Source of the DNA: Lysobacter lycopersici
GTDB taxonomy: Bacteria > Pseudomonadota > Gammaproteobacteria > Xanthomonadales > Xanthomonadaceae
Assembly (NCBI RefSeq): GCF_007556775.1
Contig: NZ_CP041742.1
Location: 1,936,001 to 2,000,000, forward strand
DNA: 64,000 nucleotides
Reading direction: 5' to 3'
Position numbers and translations under genes: made by a program. Numbering within the stretch: position 1 is the stretch's first letter; each line of letters begins with the position of its first letter. Shown here piece after piece: positions 35,966-44,941 of the stretch. The notes beneath the pieces were generated by a model. It worked only from the letters and a program-made list of their open reading frames with translations, did not search any database and was not told where the DNA came from.

Positions 35966-37126
35966 TCACTCCGGCCGGCGGTAGCCGCCGCGCACGCCGT
36001 CCTTCGACAGCACCCATTGCCACAGTTGCAGGTCGCGCGCGCGGAACGCGCCGGCGCAGCTGAGCAGGTAATAGCGCCACTGGCGGTGGAAGGCTTCCCC
36101 GTGCATTTCGGCGAAGCGCGGCCACGCGGCTTCGAAGTTCGCGTGCCACGCCATCAACGTGCGGTCGTAGTCGGCGCCGAAGTTGTGCAGGTCCTCGGCC
36201 ACCAGCACGTCCTCGATCGCGTCGCCGATCTGGCCGATGCTCGGCAGGTCGCCGTTCGGGAACACGTACTTGTCGATCCACGGGTCGATGGTCGTGTTGC
36301 GGCGGCGCTTGCCGATGGTGTGCAGGAGGGCGAGGCCGTCGTCGGCCAGGCAGCAGCGGACGACGCGCATGAACGCGCGGTGGTTGCGCCGGCCGACGTG
36401 TTCGAACATGCCGATGCTGACCACGCGGTCGACCGCGCCATCGAGCGTGTCCGGCGACAGTTCGCGGTAATCCTGCAGGCGGAATTCCAGCGGCAATCCC
36501 GCGTAGCGTTCGCGTGCGAACGCGACCTGTTCCTTCGACACGGTCACGCCGATGCAATGCACGCCGTATCGTTCCGCGGCGTAGCCCATGAAACTGCCCC
36601 AGCCGCAGCCGATGTCGAGCACGCGCATCCCCGGCTTCAAGCCAAGCTTGCGGCAGACCAGTTCGAGCTTGGCCTCCTGCGCCTCGGCCAGCGTGTTCGC
36701 ATCGCGCCAGTAGCCGCAGGAATAGGCCATGCGCGGATCGAGCATGGCGGCGAAGAAGTCGTTGCCGAGGTCGTAGTGCGCGCGGCCCACGTCCCATGCG
36801 TGGCGGCGGTTCTGGCGATTGACGAGCTTCGCGTGCAGCGCGTGCCATGCCAGTCGCGGCGAATGCGCTTCGCGTTCGAGGTGCGCGCGCAGCAGGCGTT
36901 CGAAGAAGCCGTCCAGCGAATCGCAATCCCACAGGCCGGCGACATAGCCTTCGCCGAGGCCGAGGTTGCCGCGCGCCAATGCGTCGTCGAGCACGGTCGC
37001 GTCGTGCAGGCGCATGTCCCAGGGATTCGCGCCGTCGAGGCCGATGCCGGCGCGTGCGAGCAGTTCCGCCACCTGCCGTTGCGAGGCGGTCAATGCGGAT
37101 GCGGGAACGAGTGCGCGCGTATCCAT
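35966..37126 (-). CDS. cfa: Cyclopropane-fatty-acyl-phospholipid synthase
   Basis: A 386-residue SAM-dependent enzyme that adds a methylene bridge to unsaturated acyl chains of membrane phospholipids, typically on entry to stationary phase or under stress. The SAM motif VLDIGCGWGSF is at about 169-179. Other family features are HYDLGNDFF, MAYSCGYW, and GMFEHVG, with the bicarbonate-binding residues expected in the C-terminal part (FPNGDLPS). Length fits E. coli Cfa (382). It follows plsB on the same strand after a 56-bp gap, so lipid synthesis and modification may be coexpressed. Confidence 0.93.
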   Translation of the reverse strand: MDTRALVPASALTASQRQVAELLARAGIGLDGANPWDMRLHDATVLDDALARGNLGLGEGYVAGLWDCDSLDGFFERLLRAHLEREAHSPRLAWHALHAKLVNRQNRRHAWDVGRAHYDLGNDFFAAMLDPRMAYSCGYWRDANTLAEAQEAKLELVCRKLGLKPGMRVLDIGCGWGSFMGYAAERYGVHCIGVTVSKEQVAFARERYAGLPLEFRLQDYRELSPDTLDGAVDRVVSIGMFEHVGRRNHRAFMRVVRCCLADDGLALLHTIGKRRRNTTIDPWIDKYVFPNGDLPSIGQIGDAIEDVLVAEDLHNFGADYDRTLMAWHANFEAAWPRFAEMHGEAFHRQWRYYLLSCAGAFRARDLQLWQWVLSKDGVRGGYRRPE

Positions 37127-37182
37127 CGTCGATCGGCGGCCACATGGGCGACCGCCGTCCGCACAGGATGCCACCGCCCGCG

Positions 37183-39882
37183 TTAAGGCGGCGCTTGCGC
37201 CGGTCCGGCGGCTTCCGGGCTGACTTTCTCGATGGTGTGGCGCAGCTCGCGGCCCAGCACCACCCGCGCGTCGCGCGCCCATGCGTCGAGGCGCGCGTCG
37301 AAGGCGAGCTTGCCGTTCTCGTCCGCCCACACCAGTTTCATTTCGCGTAGCTTCTGGATGAAGCCGCGGAACAGCGACTTGTCGAAGAATTCCGGCGCGG
37401 TGTCGGCATACAGCAGCGACAGGCGCTGCGCGGCGAGCTGGCACAGGGTTTCCAGTTCTCCGGCGCCGAGCGTGCCCGGGCCGTTCTTCACCAGCACCGA
37501 AATCGCGATGTAGTAGCGCTCGAACGCCTGCTGCAACGCGTGGCCGATCGCGCGCAGGCGGAACACCTCGTCGGTCTGGCCGGCATTGCGGGCGAGGGTG
37601 CCGCCGTCTTCCTCGCCGACCTGCTGCAGCAGGCCTTCGCGCACGAACACCTCGATGGTGCGGTCGATGCGTTCGGCGAAGCCGTCCTCGTCCCAGGGCA
37701 GGAACAGTTCCGCCTGCAGGAACGGATACAGCGTGCGGCCCAGGCGCTGCAGTTGCGCGAGGCCCATGCGCCGGTTGTTCTGGAAGCACACCGCGATCCA
37801 CGCGGCGGCGACGAACAGGTGCAGCACGTTGTTGCGGAAATAGCTGAGCAGCACCGCGGTGTCGTCGTCGACGCCGAGTACGTCGCCGAGCGGGTGCGGC
37901 GTGCGCGCGAGCATGCCGATCTCCTCGCCGTGGGCGACGATCTGCTCGGGCGTGTGCGGGGTGACGGTGACGTAGTCCGAATACGGCACGTCGCGCAGCA
38001 GGGTCTGCGACAGCGCGATCTGCGCCAGCAGGTCGGATTCGCCCATCGCGTGCTTGGGCGTGGACAGCAGCGCCATCGCCAGCAGGTTGACCGGGTTCAC
38101 GTCGGCGGCGCGGTTGACGTTGACCTGGATGCGTTGCGCGAGGTCGTCGACGGTATCGGACAGCCACGCCGGCTTTTCGTCCTCCCCTACCGCCTTGCCG
38201 TCCCAGTCGGGCGCGTGCTTCGCCAGCACGTCGTTGAGCGGAATGCGCTCGCCGAAGTTCACCACGACTTGCCCGAAATTCTGTCGAAGCACCTTCGGCA
38301 CGCCCCACAGCAGCGACCAGATCGATTCCTTTTCCTTGGGCTTGCCGGAAAGCTCGTCGAGGTAGCTGTTGCCTTCCATCAGCTTCTCGTAGCCGATGTA
38401 CACCGGCTGGAACAGCACCGGGCGCGTGGGCTGGCGCAGGTAGCCGCGCAGCAGCATCGAGATCATCCCGCCCTTGGGCGGCAGCAGGCGGCCGGTGCGC
38501 GAACGCCCGCCCTCGATGAAGCATTCGATGGAATAGCCGCCGGACACCAGCTGCGCGACGTATTCGCTGAGCACCGCCGAATACAGCGCGCTGCCGCGGA
38601 TCGAGCGACGGATGAAGAACGCGCCGCCGCGGCGCAGCAGGCTGCCGATCACCGGCAGGTTGAGGTTGACGCCGGCGACGATGTGCGGCGGCACGATGCC
38701 CTTGGTGTAGAGCAGGTACGAGACCAGCAGGTAGTCCATGTGGCTGCGGTGGCTGGGCACGTAGATGACTTCGTGGCCCGGCGCCGCTTCCTTCAGGCCT
38801 TCCAGGTGGTGCACCAGCACGCCGCGGTAGATGCGGTTCCACACCGGCGTGAGCAGGGAACTGACCGAACGCACCACCGGGTGCGAATAGTCGGCGGCGA
38901 TTTCCCAGATGAAGCGGTGCGCTTTCTTCCACGCGTCGATCAGCGAGGACTTGTCGCGGCGCGCCTGCTCGGCGATGGCTTCCTTCACCGGATCCGAGGC
39001 CAGCACCGCGTCGGCGAGCAGCCGGCGCGTGGACAGGTCCGGGCCGATGATCGCGGCGCGGATGCGGTGGAAGTGCGCGCGCAGCACGCGCGAGAGCTTG
39101 CGTACGGTGCGTTCGGGGTCGAGCCCTTCGCCGACGATGCCGCGCAGGTCGACCGGCGGCGCGAAGCGCACGGTGGTGTCGCGGCCGTTGAGCAGGATCG
39201 CGAGCAGGCGGCGGAAGCGGCCGACCAGCGCCCAGTTTTCCGAGAACAGCACGCTGAACCAGCCACTGGCCTTGTCCGGCGCGCGGCCGACGAAGATCGA
39301 CACCGGCACCAGCTGCACGTCGAGGCGCGGATTGGCGCGGTGCGCCTCGATCAGCCGCGACAGCGATTCGGAGCGGGTCTTGCCGTGCGCCGGGGCCGCC
39401 TGGCCCTGCTGCAACGCGAGTTGCTGCGCGAACTGTTGCGCCGCGGCCTTGAGCGCGCTGCCCGCGCTGCGCCGCGACAAGGCGACGTAGGCGCGCTTGC
39501 GGCCCAGCGGATCGCCCGGCAACGGGCGCAGCGGCGAGGGCAGGCCGGCTTCGCGGCAGGCGCGGTCGAGGATCAGCGCGTTCGACAGGCCGTAGTCCTC
39601 GAGCACGTAGCAGACCGGGCGCGCGTCGATCTGCTCGCCGGGATTCGCGGGTTCGACCTCGACCTTCACCCATGGCCCCATCAGCCAGCCGAGCAGGCCG
39701 ACCCACCACGGCCGGCGAGCGGTCGATTCGGAAGGCGATGGCGGCGGCCCTGCCGGCGGCGCGGGTTCCGCCGGTTCCTCCATGGCTTCGCCCAGGGTCA
39801 TCCGCGGATCCGGATCGAAGCGCTCGTCGGGCTCTTCGGGCGATCCGAACAGCGAAGGTTGGGAAGGGGGAATCTTGGGCAT
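37183..39882 (-). CDS. plsB: Glycerol-3-phosphate O-acyltransferase PlsB
   Basis: An 899-residue inner-membrane acyltransferase that adds the first acyl chain to glycerol-3-phosphate in phospholipid synthesis. The catalytic HX4D motif is HRSHMD at 378-383 within VPSHRSHMDYLLVSYLLY; later blocks GGAFFIRRS and FIEGGRSRTGRLLPPKGG are the usual acceptor-binding motifs. It is longer than E. coli PlsB (807) mainly through an N-terminal region of about 55 residues rich in Pro, Glu and Ala that looks disordered. Start codons at 39882 and 39891 are both reasonable; the former is given. Confidence 0.95.
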   Translation of the reverse strand: MPKIPPSQPSLFGSPEEPDERFDPDPRMTLGEAMEEPAEPAPPAGPPPSPSESTARRPWWVGLLGWLMGPWVKVEVEPANPGEQIDARPVCYVLEDYGLSNALILDRACREAGLPSPLRPLPGDPLGRKRAYVALSRRSAGSALKAAAQQFAQQLALQQGQAAPAHGKTRSESLSRLIEAHRANPRLDVQLVPVSIFVGRAPDKASGWFSVLFSENWALVGRFRRLLAILLNGRDTTVRFAPPVDLRGIVGEGLDPERTVRKLSRVLRAHFHRIRAAIIGPDLSTRRLLADAVLASDPVKEAIAEQARRDKSSLIDAWKKAHRFIWEIAADYSHPVVRSVSSLLTPVWNRIYRGVLVHHLEGLKEAAPGHEVIYVPSHRSHMDYLLVSYLLYTKGIVPPHIVAGVNLNLPVIGSLLRRGGAFFIRRSIRGSALYSAVLSEYVAQLVSGGYSIECFIEGGRSRTGRLLPPKGGMISMLLRGYLRQPTRPVLFQPVYIGYEKLMEGNSYLDELSGKPKEKESIWSLLWGVPKVLRQNFGQVVVNFGERIPLNDVLAKHAPDWDGKAVGEDEKPAWLSDTVDDLAQRIQVNVNRAADVNPVNLLAMALLSTPKHAMGESDLLAQIALSQTLLRDVPYSDYVTVTPHTPEQIVAHGEEIGMLARTPHPLGDVLGVDDDTAVLLSYFRNNVLHLFVAAAWIAVCFQNNRRMGLAQLQRLGRTLYPFLQAELFLPWDEDGFAERIDRTIEVFVREGLLQQVGEEDGGTLARNAGQTDEVFRLRAIGHALQQAFERYYIAISVLVKNGPGTLGAGELETLCQLAAQRLSLLYADTAPEFFDKSLFRGFIQKLREMKLVWADENGKLAFDARLDAWARDARVVLGRELRHTIEKVSPEAAGPAQAPP

Positions 39883-39919
39883 CGCCGGCATTATGCCCGT
39901 CGCGCCCGGCTGGCCGCCC

Positions 39920-40798
39920 TTACTGCGCCGGGGTCGCGGGCCCGGCGGCGGCTTCGGCGTGGCGCAGGAAATCGGCGACATACCAGCGCCCGTCGCGGCG
40001 TTCGACGGCGATGACCGCATCGATGTCGCGGCTGCCGAAGCGGTACTGCATCCGCACCCGGGCGTGGTTGCCGTCGCGTTCGACCTCGCTCGCGCGCATG
40101 CCGGCCAGGGTCGCGTCGAGGTCCAGGCCGTAGCCGGCGAGCACGCCCTTCATCACCTTCTCGAATGTCGACAACCGACGCAGGCTGTCGTCCATGCCGA
40201 GGCGGGCGAAATCGGCTTCGGAACGCAGGCCGCTGGCGCGGGCGGCGGTGGCAAGCCGTGCGATCGCGGCATGCGCGCGCTTCGCGTCCGACAGCGGCGC
40301 GTTCGCGGCCCAGCGGCTGGCGGCGGCGACCAGTTGCCGGTAGTGGGCGCGTTCGTCGGCACTGAAATCGCCTTCATTGGCGAGGTATTTGTCGCCGAAC
40401 AGGCCCAGCGCCAGCGCCGCCGAGCGCAGTTCGCCACCGGCCCCGGCGAGTTGGCGGTCGTAGTCGCGGCCGAGCTTCGCCTCCGAACCGGGCGCCGCGA
40501 GCGCGCCGAGCATTGCCGGTACCTTCGCGCCCAGCGGCAGTTCGTCCAGCGGCCAACGGCTGCGTCCGCTGCGCCAGGCCACGTCCAACCGCACGTGCAA
40601 CGCCGGCGGCACCGCGTCGCGGGCGAAGGCGGCGAGGTCGTTGTCGTGCAGGTCGCGGGTGGGCAGCAGCACCGCTTCGGCCGGCGTGGTCGCGCCGCCG
40701 GGACGGGTCGATGTCGCGGTCGACACGGACGTGTCGCCGCCACGGCAGCCGGCCAGCACCAGCGAGCACGTGATCGCGAACGTTGTCCAGTTCCGCAT
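39920..40798 (-). CDS. Hypothetical lipoprotein
   Basis: A 292-residue predicted lipoprotein (MRNWTTFAITCSLVLAGC, Cys18). After a Thr/Pro-rich linker the protein is mostly helical (APGSEAKLGRDYDRQLAGAG, SDAKRAHAAIARLATAAR). It ends in a strand-rich segment of about 50 residues (GNHARVRMQYRFGSRDIDAV, RDGRWYVADFL) with the look of an NTF2-like fold. No known family is recognised and no catalytic motif is seen. It sits 37 bp upstream of plsB on the same strand, so it may be carried on the same transcript. Confidence 0.65.
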   Translation of the reverse strand: MRNWTTFAITCSLVLAGCRGGDTSVSTATSTRPGGATTPAEAVLLPTRDLHDNDLAAFARDAVPPALHVRLDVAWRSGRSRWPLDELPLGAKVPAMLGALAAPGSEAKLGRDYDRQLAGAGGELRSAALALGLFGDKYLANEGDFSADERAHYRQLVAAASRWAANAPLSDAKRAHAAIARLATAARASGLRSEADFARLGMDDSLRRLSTFEKVMKGVLAGYGLDLDATLAGMRASEVERDGNHARVRMQYRFGSRDIDAVIAVERRDGRWYVADFLRHAEAAAGPATPAQ

Positions 40799-40856
40799 CG
40801 TTTCCCTCCCCGCAGACAACGATAGGCGATTCGCGCCCCTCATCCGCCTTCGGCAC

Positions 40857-40881
40857 CTTCTCCCCGCAGGCGGGGAGAAGG
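40857..40881. repeat. CTTCTCCCC hairpin
   Basis: CCTTCTCCCCGC-A-GGCGGGGAGAAGG: a nearly perfect palindrome with a minimal loop, of the same general class as the repeats at 34733 and 61490. It lies upstream of the plsB-linked lipoprotein gene. Confidence 0.55.
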
Positions 40882-40889
40882 AAAGCGGA

Positions 40890-40919
40890 GGAAAAGAAAA
40901 CGGGAGACCGAGTCTCCCG
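40890..40919 (-). terminator. Intrinsic terminator on the minus strand
   Basis: On the minus strand the perfect stem CGGGAGAC/GTCTCCCG (3-nt loop, 40901-40919) is followed by TTTTCTTTTCC. It lies about 140 bp past the e(P4)-type phosphatase stop codon and before the next lipoprotein gene, so it separates the two transcripts. A second small hairpin (CCGGCTCTCGCCGG) lies just ahead of it. Confidence 0.7.
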
Positions 40920-41001
40920 TGAAGTCCGGCTCTCGCCGGAGGACGTTGCGGTTGTGGCATGGCTCCGGCCGTGGCCGGACGCGTTCAGGTTAGCCGAATC
41001 G

Positions 41002-41028
41002 AAAAGCTGAGGCAATACCTCAACTTTT
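41002..41028. terminator. Bidirectional A/T-framed hairpin after the phosphatase gene
   Basis: AAAAG-C-TGAGG, 5-nt loop, CCTCA-A-CTTTT: an 11-position stem with one mismatch and runs of A and T at its base, which can stop transcription on either strand. It is 35 bp after the stop codon of the minus-strand phosphatase gene. The DNA between it and that stop is unusually A/T-rich for this genome. Confidence 0.6.
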
Positions 41029-41062
41029 CATCATTAACCAATTGATTTAAAAGAATTTCTGA

Positions 41063-41965
41063 TCAATTCGCCAGATCCAATGCGGCCCGCTTGGCCGCCC
41101 GGCGCTTTGCCTGTGGCTGTGCCCAGTCGTTGTTGAACACCGCCGGCTCCCAGCTGCCGTAGCTCGGGTTGGGCAGCATCCACCAGCGCTGGCCGAACCA
41201 GTCGCGGTACTTGCCCGCCAATTGGCCGCGGTCCTTGGGCGCGTTCGCCAACACCTGCACGAAATCGCCGAGCTGGTCGCCGAACTGCATCAGCACCCGG
41301 TACTTCTGCCCGGCGAGGCGGCGGCGGCAGTTTTTCTCGCTGCCGTTCTGCTCGCAGTCCTTCACGAAGGTACCGAGGCCGAGGAACACGCTGTCGTCCT
41401 TCACCGGCAGCCCAACCGCCTTGAGGTTGGCGATCGTCGCGGCCTGCAGGTGTTCGTCGCGGTTGGAGAGGTAGAGCACGGTGATGCCCTTGGCCGCCGC
41501 GGCCTGCGCGAACGCGACCACGCCCGGCAGCGGCTGCGCCTTCTTCTCGGCCACCCAGGCGTCCCAGCTGACGTCGTCGTATTCCTTGCCGTTGGCGATC
41601 AGCCGCGCCTGGTAGGGCGAGTTGTCGAGCACGGTTTCGTCCACGTCCATCACCACCGCCGGCGGCAATCCTTCGGCGGCGTTTCCGCGCTCCTCGGGCA
41701 CCAAGGCGTCGCGCGTCTTGTCGGCGAGTGCGGCGTCCAACTGTGCGGTCGCGGCGCGGTAGATGGTTTCGCAGACCGCGCCGTATTCGGCCGAGTCCTG
41801 CATCCACAGCACCGCATTGAGGTTGTCGTTCGGCTTGGCCGGATCCACCGCCGCGGCCTTGGGCGGCGGAATCTCGCCCGCGGCGGGCGCGGTGTACGAG
41901 GTCGGCTTGCACGCGGCCAGCGCGAGCGCGCAGGCGAGCAGCGTCAGGGTGCGGGGTGAAGGCAT
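41063..41965 (-). CDS. Acid phosphatase/5'-nucleotidase, lipoprotein e(P4) family
   Basis: A 300-residue predicted outer-membrane lipoprotein (lipobox LAAC, Cys19). It belongs to the class C acid phosphatases of the HAD superfamily, which dephosphorylate nucleotides and other monoesters in the periplasm or at the surface. MDVDETVLDNSPYQ (Asp107, Asp109) is HAD motif I, LYLSNRDE is motif II, and the region with KYRVLMQFGDQLGDF supplies motif III/IV residues. Length fits. A hairpin terminator follows on its strand. In some species the enzyme helps to use NAD or haemin, which cannot be inferred here. Confidence 0.88.
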   Translation of the reverse strand: MPSPRTLTLLACALALAACKPTSYTAPAAGEIPPPKAAAVDPAKPNDNLNAVLWMQDSAEYGAVCETIYRAATAQLDAALADKTRDALVPEERGNAAEGLPPAVVMDVDETVLDNSPYQARLIANGKEYDDVSWDAWVAEKKAQPLPGVVAFAQAAAAKGITVLYLSNRDEHLQAATIANLKAVGLPVKDDSVFLGLGTFVKDCEQNGSEKNCRRRLAGQKYRVLMQFGDQLGDFVQVLANAPKDRGQLAGKYRDWFGQRWWMLPNPSYGSWEPAVFNNDWAQPQAKRRAAKRAALDLAN

Positions 41966-42128
41966 GTCGGGCTCCGTCGGGATCGCGCGAGTCTAGCCCG
42001 CGCTGGCGACATCCGTACCGTCGGGAAGCCGCGAAGCGTTCCGGCCGGCATGGCGTTTCGCGAACGCCGGGTTCTGGCCCATCATGGCCCCGATTCCGGG
42101 CGCCATCCCCGCATGATCGAGTCGCTTG

Positions 42129-42854
42129 GTGAAGATCAATCGCAACACCCTCGCAATCGCGATTTCACTCGCCGCGATCGCAGTTCTCGCATGGGCCGAG
42201 CGGCCGCATGCCCCCGGTGCCGGGGGAATCGATGCCGCGCCGGCTGCCAACGCGCGCCTCCTGCCTGAATTGGCGCCGGTCGCGGACGTGCCCGGCTTGC
42301 CCCGCGTACTGCTGATCGGCGATTCGATCTCGATCGGTTACACGCTGCCGGTGCGCAAGCTGCTGGAAGGAAAGGCCAACGTCCACCGCATTCCCTTCAA
42401 CGGCCGTTCCACGATGGACCACGTTGCGGAGGTCGAGAGCTCGCTCGACGACGGCAAGTGGGACGTGATCCATTTCAACTGGGGACTGCACGACCTCAAG
42501 CTCATGCCGGACGGCAGGCATCAGGTTGAGCCGGGCGAGTACGAAAAAAATCTTCGCGCCCTGGTCAAGCGGCTGCGGGCGACCGGCGCAAGGCTCATAT
42601 GGGCCACGACCACGCCCGTCCCGGAAGATGGGATCGATGCGGAGAGAAGGCCGGCCGACGTGAAGGTTTACAACGACATCGCCTTGGAAGTGATGAGGGA
42701 AAATGGCGTGGCGGTGGATGACCTCAATGCCGATGTCGTGCCCAGGCTCGCCGAATTGCAGAAGCCGCACGACGTCCACTACAGTCGGGCCGGATACGAA
42801 TTCCTCGCGAAAAAGGTCGCCGCGCGCATCGAGGCGGCGCTCCCGCGCGAATGA
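42129..42854 (+). CDS. SGNH/GDSL hydrolase family protein
   Basis: A 241-residue protein. An N-terminal membrane segment or signal anchor (LAIAISLAAIAVLAWA, about 8-23) precedes an SGNH domain. The nucleophile is Ser66 in LLIGDSISIGYT; WGLHDLK is the block corresponding to the GxND motif but with His in place of Asn; Asp215 and His217 in DVHYS complete the catalytic set. Probably an esterase or acetylhydrolase acting outside the cytoplasm. The start is uncertain: GTG at 42129 is given, a TTG three bases earlier is also possible. G+C is slightly lower than in neighbours. Confidence 0.75.
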   Translation: MKINRNTLAIAISLAAIAVLAWAERPHAPGAGGIDAAPAANARLLPELAPVADVPGLPRVLLIGDSISIGYTLPVRKLLEGKANVHRIPFNGRSTMDHVAEVESSLDDGKWDVIHFNWGLHDLKLMPDGRHQVEPGEYEKNLRALVKRLRATGARLIWATTTPVPEDGIDAERRPADVKVYNDIALEVMRENGVAVDDLNADVVPRLAELQKPHDVHYSRAGYEFLAKKVAARIEAALPRE

Positions 42855-42873
42855 CTGGTTCGCCGCCGGCGTT

Positions 42874-44850
42874 TCAGCCGTCGAGCAACGCGCGGATGTC
42901 GGCGAAACCCGCGGCCGCGCGTTCGGCCTTGCGCGCCGCGTCCGCGACCGGGTCGTCGCCGTCGCGCTGGATTTCCGCCGCGGGCAGTTCGTCGAGGAAA
43001 CGGCTCGGCACGTGGCGCTGCTTGCTGCCCCAACGCGTGGCCTCGCGCGCATGCGACAGCCACAGGCGTTCCTTGGCGCGGGTGATGCCGACGTAGAGCA
43101 GCCGGCGTTCTTCCTCCAGCCGGCCTTCGTCGATGCTGGCCTCGTGCGGGAGCGTTCCGTCTTCCAGCCCGACGATGAACACGTAGCGGAATTCCAGTCC
43201 TTTCGCCGCGTGCAGGCTCATCAATCGCACCTGGTTGCCGGCGTTGTCGCGGTCGGCATGGCTGAGCAGGCCGAGCTGCGCCGCGAGCTCGGCGATGCCG
43301 GCGCCACGCGCATTCGCGAACCAGTCGGCGAGCTCCTCGAGGTTGCCGCGACGCAGCGCGAACAGCGATTCGCTGCTGCTGTGCGCGCGCAGGGCTTCGA
43401 GCATTCCCGAGCGCGCGACCAGCGCACGCACGAGTTCGCTCGGCGGCAGGCGCGAAGCGTCGCCGCGCAGTCCGCGGATGAGGTCGGTGAAGCCGGCGAT
43501 CGCGTTCGCCGAACGCGTCGGCAACTGCTTCAGCAGGCCGACCGATTCGGCCGCGCGCGCCAGCGGCAGGTGCGCCTCGCGCGCGAGTTCGCCGAGCTTG
43601 GCCAGCGTGGTCGCGCCGACTTCGCGCTTGGGCGATTGCAGCGCGCGCAGGAATGCGGCGTCGTCCTCGGGATTCGCCAGCAGGCGCAGCCAGGCCAGCG
43701 CGTCCTTCACCTCACCGCGATCGAGGAAGGCGGTGCCGCCGCTGAGGTGGTAGGGAATGCGCAGCAGCTGCAACGCCTTTTCCAGCGCGCGGCTCTGGTG
43801 GTTGCCGCGGAACAGCACGCAGAAATCGCTCCACGGTGCGCCGTGCTTTTGCGCGGTGAACTGCAATTCCGCCGCGACCTTCTCCGCTTCGTGCGCACCG
43901 TCGCGGCATTCCCAGACGCGGATGCGCTCGCCGTCGGCCTGCGCGCTCCACAAGGTCTTCGGGTGCTCGTGCGGGTTGCGCGCGATCAGCGCGTTCGCCG
44001 CGCGCAGCACGCGATTGCTGCAGCGGTAGTTCTGTTCGAGCTTGACGATCTTCAGCGCCGGGTAGTCGCGCGCGAGTTGCGACAGGTTTTCCGGATTCGC
44101 GCCGCGCCAGGCGTAGATGCTCTGGTCGTCGTCGCCCACGCAGGTGAAGTCGCCGCGTTCGCCGGCGAGCGCCTTCAGCAGCCGGTACTGCGCGTCGTTG
44201 GTGTCCTGGCATTCGTCGACAAGGAGATAACCGATGCGTTCACGCCATGCGGCGTTCGCTTCGGCGTCGGTTTCCAGCAATTGCACCGGCAGCCGGATCA
44301 GGTCGTCGAAATCGACCGCGTTGAACGCATGCAGGCGCTGCTGGTAGCGCGCGTACAGTGCCGCGGCCTCGCGTTCGCGCACACCCAACGCATTCGCTGC
44401 CGCTTCTTCCGGCGACAACCCGGCGTTCTTGGCCCGCGACACCAGCGATTGCGCGGCCTGCACCGCGTCGGGCTTCGCGCCCGGCATCAGGTCGCGCAGT
44501 TGCGCGAGGGAATCGTCGGCGTCGAACACCGAGAAGCCACGCCGCAAGCCGAGCTTCGCGTGCTCGGTTTGCGCGATGCGCAGGCCCAGCGCGTGGAAGG
44601 TGCACACGGTCAGGCCTTCGCCGGCATCGCCCTTGAGCCGGCGCGCGACGCGTTCGCGCATTTCCTTCGCCGCCTTGTTGGTGAAGGTGATCGCGGCGAT
44701 GCGCTTCGCGGGAACGTGCCCGCCCTGCACCAGGTGCGCGATCTTCTCCACGATAACGCGGGTCTTGCCCGAACCGGCGCCGGCGAGCACCAGCAGCGGA
44801 CCTTGCGCGTGCAGGACCGCGTCGCGTTGTTGATGATTCAAGCCATGCAT
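42874..44850 (-). CDS. rep: ATP-dependent DNA helicase Rep
   Basis: A 658-residue superfamily 1A 3'-5' helicase. Walker A AGAGSGKT is at 23-30, Walker B LLVDECQDTNDAQY, motif III GDDDQSIYAWRGA, and the late motifs VRLMSLHAAKGLEF and EERRLLYVGITRAKE are all present. The length and the lack of the C-terminal extension of UvrD or PcrA favour Rep, which helps replication forks past bound proteins. The gene is convergent with the SGNH gene, 19 bp apart. Confidence 0.93.
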   Translation of the reverse strand: MHGLNHQQRDAVLHAQGPLLVLAGAGSGKTRVIVEKIAHLVQGGHVPAKRIAAITFTNKAAKEMRERVARRLKGDAGEGLTVCTFHALGLRIAQTEHAKLGLRRGFSVFDADDSLAQLRDLMPGAKPDAVQAAQSLVSRAKNAGLSPEEAAANALGVREREAAALYARYQQRLHAFNAVDFDDLIRLPVQLLETDAEANAAWRERIGYLLVDECQDTNDAQYRLLKALAGERGDFTCVGDDDQSIYAWRGANPENLSQLARDYPALKIVKLEQNYRCSNRVLRAANALIARNPHEHPKTLWSAQADGERIRVWECRDGAHEAEKVAAELQFTAQKHGAPWSDFCVLFRGNHQSRALEKALQLLRIPYHLSGGTAFLDRGEVKDALAWLRLLANPEDDAAFLRALQSPKREVGATTLAKLGELAREAHLPLARAAESVGLLKQLPTRSANAIAGFTDLIRGLRGDASRLPPSELVRALVARSGMLEALRAHSSSESLFALRRGNLEELADWFANARGAGIAELAAQLGLLSHADRDNAGNQVRLMSLHAAKGLEFRYVFIVGLEDGTLPHEASIDEGRLEEERRLLYVGITRAKERLWLSHAREATRWGSKQRHVPSRFLDELPAAEIQRDGDDPVADAARKAERAAAGFADIRALLDG

Positions 44851-44941
44851 AGGGTTAAACTCGATCGCGCGGGAATTGCGCGCGGAAGGTCATGCATTCC
44901 GTAGTGGGCCAAAAGGCGGGCATCTGAATGGACTTGCTGGA

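Noticed and set aside
37127-39709. A long upstream extension of the cyclopropane synthase frame.
   Set aside because: It is a shadow of plsB; the ATG at 37126 gives the family N-terminus.
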